From: WS-9 sp036274595
Lineage (GTDB): Bacteria; Eisenbacteria; RBG-16-71-46; SZUA-252
Assembly: GCA_036274595.1 (NCBI GenBank)
Contig: DASUFL010000077.1
Location: 1 to 25,200 of the forward strand
Reading direction: 5' to 3'
DNA length: 25,200 nt
This document shows, piece after piece, positions 15,949-23,078 of this stretch. The position numbers and the translations under genes were made by a program. The notes under the pieces are model-generated. The model had not been told where the DNA came from. It worked only from the letters and a program-made list of their open reading frames with translations, and made no database searches. The stretch's first letter is position 1, and the number at the start of each line of letters is the position of its first letter.

Positions 15949-16836
15949 ATGACCCCACGACGATCCCGCAGCAAGACCGGCGAGCGCCGGCTGAGCCGTC
16001 TCAACTGGATGGAGATGGGGGAGCGCGTCCCGCGCCACAGCCACACGCTCCTTCTTCCCGTGGGCACGCTCGAGGCGCACGGCATCACGAGCCTCGGCAC
16101 CGACAACGAGATCCCGGCTCGCTTGAGCGAGGCGCTCGCCGAGCGGTTGAATGCGTACGTCGCGCCCACGATCCCGTACGGCGTCACCGCGCATCTCGGG
16201 GCCCTCGCGGGCGGGACGCACGTGAATCCGCGCGCGTTCATCGACTACGTGGCCGCGGTCATGACGACCCTGAGCCATCAGGGCTTCTCGAACATCATCC
16301 TCATGAACGGCCACGGCGGGAACACGGAGGCGCTCCGGGACGCGGCGCGGAGCGTGCACGAGGAGACGGGCGCGTACATCGCGATCTTCTCCTGGTGGAC
16401 CGAGTGCCGCGCCGTCAGCGAGGAGGTGCTCGGCGTTCCGGGCGGCCACGCGGGCTCCGACGAGACCGCCGCGATGCTCGCGATCGCGCCGGAGCAGGTG
16501 TTCCCGGACCGCTGGGATCCGTCGCTCGCGTTCGAGCACAGGGACTCGCTCGTCGCGTTTCCCACGCCGGGCTCGCTGATCTTCTACGGCGGACGCCGGA
16601 GCGATCCCGTGTTCCACACGAAGCGCGCGGCCGAGTTCTGGCAGCGCGTCGTGGAGCACGTGGGGGACGTGCTCGAAGACCTCGTCGTCCGCTGGGACCG
16701 CGAGGGCTGGCCCGCGCCGCGCGGCCGTCGCGCGCTCCGCAGCCGAGGCATGCAGGGCAATGGCGCGCATCGCCCGGGAATCGCGGCGGTCCCTCCGCCC
16801 CCGGCCGACGAAGCCGAGAAGACCCCCAAGAAGTAG
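15949..16836 (+). CDS. Creatininase-family metallo-amidohydrolase
   Basis: The protein has 295 residues from ATG 15949, which has GGAGG at a good distance; the frame is open further upstream but overlaps the hydrolase gene. The metal ligands of the creatininase/MftE/FAPy-deformylase family are present: Glu42 and His44 (PVGTLEAHG), Asp52 (GTDNE), His122 in NGHGGN, and Glu172 in GHAGSDETA. The last one differs slightly from the usual GHAGE.ETS. Members open cyclic or formyl amides with Zn or Mn. The substrate is unknown. The last 40 residues form a Pro/Lys-rich tail (VPPPPADEAEKTPKK) with no fold signature. It lies in tandem with the MhqO/MhqD-like pair and a thioesterase six bases downstream. 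Confidence 0.92.
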   Translation: MTPRRSRSKTGERRLSRLNWMEMGERVPRHSHTLLLPVGTLEAHGITSLGTDNEIPARLSEALAERLNAYVAPTIPYGVTAHLGALAGGTHVNPRAFIDYVAAVMTTLSHQGFSNIILMNGHGGNTEALRDAARSVHEETGAYIAIFSWWTECRAVSEEVLGVPGGHAGSDETAAMLAIAPEQVFPDRWDPSLAFEHRDSLVAFPTPGSLIFYGGRRSDPVFHTKRAAEFWQRVVEHVGDVLEDLVVRWDREGWPAPRGRRALRSRGMQGNGAHRPGIAAVPPPPADEAEKTPKK

Positions 16837-16842
16837 CCCCCG

Positions 16843-17250
16843 ATGGCCGAGATCCAGCTCGAAGACGAGGGGATGTGCTTCTGCTGCGGCCCGAGGAATC
16901 CGATCGGGCTCCATCTCGAGTTCGAGATGACGCCGGAGCGGCGGATGCGCACGGTGTGGACTCCGCGCGAGGAGCACCAGGGCTTCAAGGACATCGTGCA
17001 CGGCGGCCTCGTCGCGACGGTTCTCGACGAGGTGATGGTGCGGCTCCTCTACCTCCTCGACATCCACGCGGTCACCGCGAGCATGGAGACGAAGCTCATC
17101 GCGCCGCTCATGTGGGGACGGCCCTATCGCTTCGAGGCGTGGATCGTCGAGGATCGCCGCCGCGCGGTGATCACCGAAGCGGAAGCGGTGGATGGGGAGA
17201 CGGGTGAGCGCGTGGCGTGGGGGAAGGCGACCTGCGTGCGGGTGCGGTAG
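16843..17250 (+). CDS. PaaI-like hotdog-fold thioesterase
   Basis: The protein has 135 residues and begins six bases after the creatininase gene. It opens with CFCCGPRNPIGLHLEF (12-27), a Cys-rich N-terminal signature typical of a large group of PaaI/YiiD-type hotdog proteins. The hotdog helix has HGGLVATVLDEVMVRLLYL (53-71), with HGG and the acidic pair Asp62-Glu63 as catalytic candidates. ETKLIAPLMWGRPYRFEAWIVEDRRR forms the later strands. Such proteins hydrolyse acyl- or aryl-CoA thioesters. The neighbouring genes suggest an aromatic product, but this is not proven. It converges on the S9D peptidase gene with an 18-base gap. Confidence 0.92.
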   Translation: MAEIQLEDEGMCFCCGPRNPIGLHLEFEMTPERRMRTVWTPREEHQGFKDIVHGGLVATVLDEVMVRLLYLLDIHAVTASMETKLIAPLMWGRPYRFEAWIVEDRRRAVITEAEAVDGETGERVAWGKATCVRVR

Positions 17251-17268
17251 GGCCCCGAGGCGCGCTGT

Positions 17269-19863
17269 CTATCGCCTCGGCGCCGGCTTCTCGATCGGCT
17301 TCGTGTCCTCGGGCGGCTTCGCCAGCTGAGTCCCGCTGCTCTCCGCCGTGCCGTTCTTGCTCGTCGCCCCGCCCGGCTTCGGCTTCACGTACTTGTCGAA
17401 CCACCGCGTCATCTCCCAGAGCGTGTGCCCCACGGATTCGCGCGCCTCGTACGCGTGCGATTCGTCCGGAAGCATGACGAGCCTCGCGGTGCCCCCGGTT
17501 CCGACGATCGCCCGGTAGAGCAGCTCCGACTGATAGGGAACCGTGCCGGGGTTGGCGTCGTCCTGGCCGTGGATCAAGAGGAGCGGCTCGTCGATCTTGT
17601 CAGCGTACCGGAACGCCGAGACTCGGAGATAGACGTCGGGCGCCTCGAAGAACGTGCGCCTCTCTCCCTGGAATCCGAAGGGCACGAGCGTCTGGTTGTA
17701 GGCCCCGCTCCTCGCGATGCCGGCGCGGAAGAGGTCGGAATGGGCGAGAAGGTTCGCGGCCATGCGCCCGCCGTGGCTGTGGCCCATGATGCCCACGCGC
17801 TCGCGATCGGTGACGCCGAGCGCCACGGCCTTGTCGATCGCCGCCTTGGCGCTCGCGACGATTTGCGGCACGAACTGGTCGTAGACGCTGTCCGGATGCG
17901 CGACCGTGGGCATGGTCGCGTTCATGAGGACCGCGTAGCCGTCGAGCGCGAAGAAGACCGGTGAGGCGCCGTTGATCGTGGTGAACCGCCGGTCGGAGCC
18001 GACAACCTGCCCCGCTGTCGCGGCGTCGGAATACTCGAGAGGGTAGGCCCAGATCACCGTGGGAAGCCGCGTCCCTTTCTTGTAACCGGGCGGCGTGTAG
18101 AGCGTGAAGGAGAGCGGCACCCCGTCGTCCCGCCTGTAGGTCACGATCCGCTTCTCGATGCCCCGCAGCTGGGGCGTGGGATCGGCCACGTGGGTCACGG
18201 CGCGGCGCTCCGACTCCCGCGCCGCCTCGCCTTTAGCCGCGTGCCGCGTGCCCTTGAGCGTGCGGAGCCAGAGGTTGGGCGGATCCTTCGGCGCGTCGCG
18301 TTTCGTCAGGAACGAGCCGCTCCTCGGATCGACGAAGCCGGCGAACGTCTCGTACGACTGGCGGTCGGAGCGGAACACCCGTTCCGTTTTCCCCGTGCTC
18401 AGCTGGAAGCGGTCGAGAAACGGACGATCGCCTTCTGGCGTCGATCCCGCGCCCCAGAGCCAGATCCAATCGCCGTCCTGGTGCATCACGAGGGTGCCGG
18501 ACGGGGAAGCGTGCAGCGTGGGCTGGCCGGGGTCGGCGTACTTTTCGTTGACGCTCAGGTCCCAGATCGTGCGCTTCACGACCGGGCTCTCGCCGGGGCG
18601 TATCCAGAACGCGCGCTCCCAGCGGCGCTCGCGATTGAACTCGTAGACGATGGCATCCGTCCCGGACTCGCCCCAGCTCATGCCTGCGTACCGCTCCTCG
18701 AGACGCATCAGCTCGCTGGGCTCGCCTGCGAACGGAGCACTCCAGATCATGATCTTGTCGCGGTGCGGCACGTGCGCGCCCGGGTCGCCCCGGTCGAGCG
18801 CCTCGGCCCAGAGAAGCGTTGCCGGACCGGTCGGCCGCCAGAATTCCCCGCGCGGTCCCATGGGGACGCCTTGAATCGGAACCTGGTCCATGAGGGGAAG
18901 GCTCACCACCGTGGCGACCTTCCGTCCGGCGCGGTCCCAGATCTCGACATCCCGCGGGAAGCGGTCGTACGCGTGGAGGTAGGAGTAGGGGCGCTTGATC
19001 CGCTCCGCGAGGAAGTAGGCGCCGTCCGGCGAGGGCTCGAGACGCGCGAAGATGCCTCGCTGGTGCAGCGACGTGATCGCGCCCGTGTCGGTGTTGACGA
19101 TGGCCGGCTCGGCCGTGAGGTAGAAGTCGAAGCGCGCCTCGTCCTCCGGCGTGCGAAGGACGTCGCGAGCCTCGTACGTGCTGCCGATGCCCTGCTTGCC
19201 CGACGCCTCCTGAACCTCGGGACCACGCGGCACGGCGTCATCGAAAGGACCCGGACCGCGGTCGCTCGGCACCATCATCACCTGGAGCGATCGCCGATCG
19301 GGCATCCAGAGGAATCCCCAGCCAAGCCCAGCGTTCACGCGCACGCCCTCGAGCCGCCGCGCGCGGACCGTTTTGGTGTCCAGAACCCAGAGCTCGACGC
19401 CGCGCCCCGGAATCGTGTTGGAGAAGGCGGCCCGCGCGCCGTCGGCGCTCCACACCGGGGGGCCGATGCGCGATCCCTCGGGGAGCGCGATCGGCAGCTC
19501 GGGCCCGCCGCGCACCGGCTGATAGGAGAGGCGGTCCCAGTAGGGCGCGCGGTGCGGCCCGTTCGTCGATGGGTCGAGCCGGATGCCGGCCAGGCGGAGC
19601 ATGGGTTTCGCCAGATCCGCGATGGGGGGGTAGGGTTTTCCTCGCAGGAGGAGGACGCCGTCGCACACGGGCGAGACCGAGAAGATCGGCAGCGCGGGCG
19701 CGTCGAGCACCTTCCGGATCGCGGGCGGCGGCTCCTGATAGCGGAGCGCGGCCCCGGTGGAGTCTTCGGATACCGCTGCTCCCGCGAGCCCGGCCGCCTG
19801 AGCGGGCGCGGATATCGTTGCGGCCGCGAGGAAGAGCGCGAGCAGGGAGATCGGGCGGGTCAT
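17269..19863 (-). CDS. Exported prolyl oligopeptidase-family (S9D, glutamyl endopeptidase-like) peptidase
   Basis: The protein has 864 residues from ATG 19863, with a clean signal peptide (MTRPISLLALFLAAATISAPAQA). Residues 40-560 show propeller-like repeats with WSADGARAAFS, EPSPDGAYFLAE and other blades. The C-terminal alpha/beta hydrolase has the nucleophile Ser696 in GHSHGG, Asp769 in HGQDDANPGT, and His803 in PDESHAY. The segment FRAGIARSGAYNQTLVPFGFQ is very close to the glutamyl endopeptidase group (S9D) known from plant plastids and many bacteria. The last 40 residues are a Lys/Pro/Thr-rich tail. An alternative ATG lies four codons upstream, at 19875. It probably acts in the periplasm. 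The next gene upstream, 77 bases away on the same strand, encodes a protease-inhibitor-like lipoprotein. Confidence 0.93.
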   Translation of the reverse strand: MTRPISLLALFLAAATISAPAQAAGLAGAAVSEDSTGAALRYQEPPPAIRKVLDAPALPIFSVSPVCDGVLLLRGKPYPPIADLAKPMLRLAGIRLDPSTNGPHRAPYWDRLSYQPVRGGPELPIALPEGSRIGPPVWSADGARAAFSNTIPGRGVELWVLDTKTVRARRLEGVRVNAGLGWGFLWMPDRRSLQVMMVPSDRGPGPFDDAVPRGPEVQEASGKQGIGSTYEARDVLRTPEDEARFDFYLTAEPAIVNTDTGAITSLHQRGIFARLEPSPDGAYFLAERIKRPYSYLHAYDRFPRDVEIWDRAGRKVATVVSLPLMDQVPIQGVPMGPRGEFWRPTGPATLLWAEALDRGDPGAHVPHRDKIMIWSAPFAGEPSELMRLEERYAGMSWGESGTDAIVYEFNRERRWERAFWIRPGESPVVKRTIWDLSVNEKYADPGQPTLHASPSGTLVMHQDGDWIWLWGAGSTPEGDRPFLDRFQLSTGKTERVFRSDRQSYETFAGFVDPRSGSFLTKRDAPKDPPNLWLRTLKGTRHAAKGEAARESERRAVTHVADPTPQLRGIEKRIVTYRRDDGVPLSFTLYTPPGYKKGTRLPTVIWAYPLEYSDAATAGQVVGSDRRFTTINGASPVFFALDGYAVLMNATMPTVAHPDSVYDQFVPQIVASAKAAIDKAVALGVTDRERVGIMGHSHGGRMAANLLAHSDLFRAGIARSGAYNQTLVPFGFQGERRTFFEAPDVYLRVSAFRYADKIDEPLLLIHGQDDANPGTVPYQSELLYRAIVGTGGTARLVMLPDESHAYEARESVGHTLWEMTRWFDKYVKPKPGGATSKNGTAESSGTQLAKPPEDTKPIEKPAPRR

Positions 19864-19940
19864 GGGCGCGAGCATAACGCGACTACGGACCATTCCGAAG
19901 CGTGGTTCCGTTGACCTGCTAGACACCTCGCGTGGTCTGT

Positions 19941-20456
19941 CTATCGCACATTCGCTGTGAATCGAAACGTTCTCTCCGGCAAGTGCTGCGCCATCGCTCG
20001 CCGGTACTCCATACGCACCGTCTGCTCGCCCGGTCGAACCGCGCGGAAGCGCCATGTTTCCGACCCATTTTCCCTTTTCGGCCCAGGCGGCACGTAGGTC
20101 GGGGCGCCATCTTGCGCCATTGCATTGATCTTCGATTCCAGCACGACCCAATTGAAGCCACTCGATCGATTCGAATCGAGCACCACAACCAGAGTCTGAC
20201 CAACATGCAGGTCAAGGGTCCTGCCGTCGTCCGCCGCTGTGAGGGTCGAGGCACTGCGTCCCGCGGGAGCGGCGGCTTTGGCGGTGTTGCCCGAGCCGGT
20301 TGCTGCGGCGTGAGGCTCCTGGGCCTCGGAGCCTGCCCGGGCACCATCCCCTTCTTTCGCGCTCTGGGCTTTACTCGTCTGGGACCCCTTCTGACAACCA
20401 GCGACTGCCAGGATCAAGATTCCAAGAGTAGCGATGACGCGAGGCAGACCCTTCAT
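19941..20456 (-). CDS. Chagasin/I42-type protease-inhibitor-like lipoprotein
   Basis: The protein has 171 residues. The ATG at 20456 is preceded by AAAGGAGG, the strongest ribosome site in this region. The N-terminus is a lipoprotein signal ending in a VAGC lipobox with Cys21, followed by an Ala/Ser-rich linker to about residue 70. The C-terminal domain fits the I42 family. LHVGQTLVVVLDSNRSSGFNW holds the loop corresponding to NPTTGY.W, the middle strand is ETWRFRAVRPGEQTVRMEY, and the final strands follow. Known members block papain-type cysteine peptidases. A prolyl oligopeptidase gene, not a cysteine peptidase gene, lies directly downstream. The role is uncertain, but the domain assignment is fairly firm. 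Confidence 0.85.
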   Translation of the reverse strand: MKGLPRVIATLGILILAVAGCQKGSQTSKAQSAKEGDGARAGSEAQEPHAAATGSGNTAKAAAPAGRSASTLTAADDGRTLDLHVGQTLVVVLDSNRSSGFNWVVLESKINAMAQDGAPTYVPPGPKRENGSETWRFRAVRPGEQTVRMEYRRAMAQHLPERTFRFTANVR

Positions 20457-20511
20457 CGTGCCCTCCTTTTCTCCAACCGACCCCGGCGCATCCTGCCCCG
20501 AGGATGGGACC

Positions 20512-21195
20512 CTACTCGCCCGCGGGCCGGCGCGCGACGATCGCGATGTTGCTCGCGAAATCGGCGCCGATGATCTTCCGCTTCACGTAGGACGTGATCC
20601 GGGTCTTCAGCCGGGTCACGGCTCCCGCTCCAGGCTCGTCCGCCATCACGCGGTAGCCCTGCGTGTCGAGCCCCTCGCACGTGAACCACGCCCACAGGTC
20701 GTACACGTTGTAGACGTGCAGGTGCGTCATGTCCCAGGAACGGGGATCGGGCAGGTACTCCGCGTTCGGCGTCTGCACCACGATCGCTCCGCCGGGCTCG
20801 AGCACTCGAATGGAATTGCGCAGCAGGGTGAGTCCATCCCGTAGCGGCAGGTGCTCGATCACGTCGAGGCAGAGGATCGCGCCGTAGCCGCGTTTCACCT
20901 CCGACAGGTCTCGATACGTGTACGATCCCTCGCCGCCGATGTCCTGCGTGTGATACTCGCCGCGATATCCCGCCTTCTGGAGCTTCCGCATGATCCGAAG
21001 ATTGCCCGCCCCCACGTCGAGGAGCGAGCCGGCGTCGCGAATCGCGTCGAAGTAGACCTGCTCGATGTCGCAGAGTGCGTCTGTGGACCACCAGCGGCGG
21101 AGGGGAAACTCGCGGCGGGGATCCGCGAGGTGGAGCTGCTTGCGCTTCCAGTAGGTGTCGTAGGCGGGGTCGGTCGGTTCGGCGCCCAACGTCAC
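20512..21195 (-). CDS. Class I SAM-dependent methyltransferase, last gene of the etf operon
   Basis: The protein has 227 residues from GTG 21195, whose GTGA overlaps the etfA stop. Motif I is SLLDVGAGNLRIMRKL (about 57-72), with Asn in place of the usual last Gly. ILCLDVIEHLPLRDGL is the motif-II region, and RVLEPGGAIVVQTPN is the post-II segment. These identify a Methyltransf_23/11-type enzyme. The DMTHLHVYNVYDLWAWF block suggests an acceptor-binding region as in some carbohydrate or lipid O-methyltransferases; that is a guess. The overlap with etfA implies joint translation, although no common pathway is obvious. Confidence 0.88.
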   Translation of the reverse strand: MTLGAEPTDPAYDTYWKRKQLHLADPRREFPLRRWWSTDALCDIEQVYFDAIRDAGSLLDVGAGNLRIMRKLQKAGYRGEYHTQDIGGEGSYTYRDLSEVKRGYGAILCLDVIEHLPLRDGLTLLRNSIRVLEPGGAIVVQTPNAEYLPDPRSWDMTHLHVYNVYDLWAWFTCEGLDTQGYRVMADEPGAGAVTRLKTRITSYVKRKIIGADFASNIAIVARRPAGE

Positions 21196-22166
21196 TCCTT
21201 CCGGATCTTCTCCACTTCCTCGGTGAGCGCGGGGACGACCTGGTACAGGTCGCCGACGATGCCGTACGACGCGATCTTGAAGATGGGGGCTTCCTTGTCC
21301 TTGTTGATCGCGACGATCGTCTTGGACGAGGACATCCCGGCGAGATGCTGGATCGCGCCCGAGATCCCGATCGCGAAGTAGAGCGTCGGATTGACGACCT
21401 TGCCGGTCTGGCCCACCTGATGGCTATGGTCGATCCACCCAGCGTCCACGGCCGCGCGCGACGCGCCGAGCGTGGCGCCGAGCGCCTTGCAGAGCTTCCT
21501 CAAGATCTCGAAGTTCTCGGGCCCCTGCATGGCGCGCCCGCCGCTCACGATGATCTCCGCCTCGGTGAGATCGGCCACGTCCGCGTCACCTGCTTCGAGC
21601 CCGGCGACGCGCGCGCGAACCTTCACCTGGCCCGGCGTGATGCTCTCGACCGCGGCCTTCTTGGATGCGTCGGGATCGAGCGGCCGGAACGCGTTCGGGC
21701 GCACGGTGGCCATGCGCGGCCGCGCCCCGTTCCATCCGACGCGCGCGAACGCCTTGCCGGCGAAGATGGGGCGCCGGGCGATCAGCGAGTCGCCGTCCCA
21801 TTCGAAGCCCACGCAGTCCGACGCGAGCCCCACGCGGAGCCGGGCCGCGGCGCGCGGCGCGAGGTCCTTGCCGAGCGCCGATCCGCCGAAGAGAACCAGC
21901 TCGGGCTTCGCGGCGTCCACCGCGGCACGCACCGCTTCCGCCCACTCCTCGGGCGCGTACGCGCCGAGCGCTTCCGTGGAGACCTGGAGCACCTTGTCGG
22001 CGCCGTGCTGCGCGAGGCGGTCGGATTCGCCGGCGCCAAGGGTTCCGAGGGCGAGCACGCCCACCTGCTTCCCCTTGGCGTCGGCCAGGCGGCGCGCTTC
22101 GGCGAGGATCTCGAGCGCGACCTTCCGCGCGGCCCCGTCCTTGATCTCCGCGACGACGAGGATCAC
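21192..22166 (-). CDS. etfA: Electron transfer flavoprotein alpha subunit
   Basis: The protein has 324 residues from GTG 22166, which overlaps the etfB stop (GTGA). The N-terminal alpha-domain opens ILVVAEIKDG. The C-terminal FAD domain is very well conserved: LGASRAAVDAGWIDHSHQVGQTGKVVNPTLYFAIGISGAIQHLAGM, then IVAINKDKEAPIFKIASYGIVGDL. With EtfB it forms a heterodimer that carries electrons from acyl-CoA dehydrogenases to the quinone pool. It is a housekeeping partner for fatty and branched-chain acid breakdown, and so for propionyl-CoA formation. The length is normal (about 310-330). Confidence 0.97.
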   Translation of the reverse strand: MILVVAEIKDGAARKVALEILAEARRLADAKGKQVGVLALGTLGAGESDRLAQHGADKVLQVSTEALGAYAPEEWAEAVRAAVDAAKPELVLFGGSALGKDLAPRAAARLRVGLASDCVGFEWDGDSLIARRPIFAGKAFARVGWNGARPRMATVRPNAFRPLDPDASKKAAVESITPGQVKVRARVAGLEAGDADVADLTEAEIIVSGGRAMQGPENFEILRKLCKALGATLGASRAAVDAGWIDHSHQVGQTGKVVNPTLYFAIGISGAIQHLAGMSSSKTIVAINKDKEAPIFKIASYGIVGDLYQVVPALTEEVEKIRKE

Positions 22167-22951
22167 AGGACCTTCGCCTCGTCGCGGAGCAGGCGCACCA
22201 GCTCGCGCGCGGTGTCGTGCGGATCGCCCTCGAGGATCTTGCCCGCGCTGCGCGGGGGCGGAAGCGCCGCGTCGATCACGCGCACGCCGGCCGCCTCGGG
22301 CGCGACGGATGCGGGATCCACGCCGATCTCCGCGAGCGACCATTCGGGGATGACCTTCTTCTTCACCGCCATGATGCCCTTGAGGGATGCGTAGCGCGGC
22401 TCGTTGAGCCCCTTCTGCGCCGTGATCAGGGCGGGGAGCTCGAAGTCGACCCGCTCGAGGCCGCCCTCGATCTCGCGCCTCGCGACGCCCTTCTTGGCCG
22501 CGGCGTCGAGCTCGAGGCCGACGACGACGGAGACGTGGGGAAGATCGAGGAGCTCGGCCACCATGGGGCCGACCTGCGACCAGTCCGAGTCGACGCCCTG
22601 CTTGCCGGCGAGCACGAGATCGAATCCGATCTTCTTCGCCGCGGCGGCGAGCACGGTGGCGACGGCGAGGGGATCGCCGAGCGCGACGCCGTCTCCCTTG
22701 AGCCAGACGCCCTCATCGGCGCCGAGGGAGAGGGCGTACTTGATCGCTTCCTTCACGCGATCGGGGCCGAGGCTCATGGCCGTGACCTTGCCCTGGCCGA
22801 GCTTCTCCCGGATGCGAAGCGCTTCCTCGATCGCGAACTCGTCGTACGGGTTCACGATCCACTTCACGCCGCTCAGGTCCACCGAGCCCTCCTTGACCTG
22901 AATGCGGGTCTCGGTGTCGGGCACCTGCTTCACGAGGACGACGATGTTCAT
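22163..22951 (-). CDS. etfB: Electron transfer flavoprotein beta subunit
   Basis: The protein has 262 residues from ATG 22951; the frame is open upstream, but the family N-terminus MNIVVLVKQVPDTE fixes the start. It contains WIVNPYDEFAIEEALRIRE (about 31-49), LAGKQGVDSDWSQVGPMVAELLDLP for AMP binding, and the ETF-beta signature region DFELPALITAQKGLNEPRYASLKGIMAVKKK. EtfB binds AMP and forms the docking surface for the dehydrogenases. GGGGGA occurs in the leader, but the spacing is long. It is the first gene of etfB-etfA-methyltransferase and is divergent from the methionine gene. Confidence 0.97.
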   Translation of the reverse strand: MNIVVLVKQVPDTETRIQVKEGSVDLSGVKWIVNPYDEFAIEEALRIREKLGQGKVTAMSLGPDRVKEAIKYALSLGADEGVWLKGDGVALGDPLAVATVLAAAAKKIGFDLVLAGKQGVDSDWSQVGPMVAELLDLPHVSVVVGLELDAAAKKGVARREIEGGLERVDFELPALITAQKGLNEPRYASLKGIMAVKKKVIPEWSLAEIGVDPASVAPEAAGVRVIDAALPPPRSAGKILEGDPHDTARELVRLLRDEAKVL

Positions 22952-22974
22952 GACGCGCGAAAATCCCCCAGGAA

Positions 22975-23003
22975 TGGTCGAACGGCGAGCGCGGCAGTAT
23001 AGT
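22975..23003. promoter_or_regulatory. Overlapping divergent -10 boxes between etfB and the methionine gene
   Basis: The plus strand has TATAGT at 22998-23003, five of six to the -10 consensus, with a weak TGGTCG at 22975-22980 seventeen bases before. On the minus strand TATACT (plus 22996-23001) is equally good for etfB. The two boxes share bases, so initiation in the two directions may be mutually exclusive. The -35 matches are poor. Confidence 0.4.
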
Positions 23004-23006
23004 ACG

Positions 23007-23078
23007 ATGATGAGTCTTATGGAAGAACACACCCGAGCGATCGAGGGCCTCCGCCCGGAGGCCGGAGTGCGCCCATGA
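23007..23078 (+). other. Candidate 23-codon upstream ORF with hairpin, overlapping the methionine gene start
   Basis: ATG codons at 23007, 23010 and 23019 are in one frame. It ends in TGA 23076-23078, overlapping the ATG at 23075 (ATGA). The predicted transcription start near 23010 would leave almost no leader. Within it GGCCTCC (23046-23052) pairs with GGAGGCC (23057-23063) around a four-base loop, just before GGAG at 23064-23067, the ribosome site of the methionine gene. This is a possible coupling or attenuation device, not proven. Confidence 0.35.

Noticed and set aside
18190..19914. Long plus-strand frame opposite the S9D peptidase
   Set aside because: It lacks any recognisable motif, and the opposite strand carries a complete peptidase with signal peptide and triad.
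23004..23074. SAM or cobalamin riboswitch ahead of the methionine gene
   Set aside because: The leader is only about 70 bases and lacks the conserved cores of those riboswitches.
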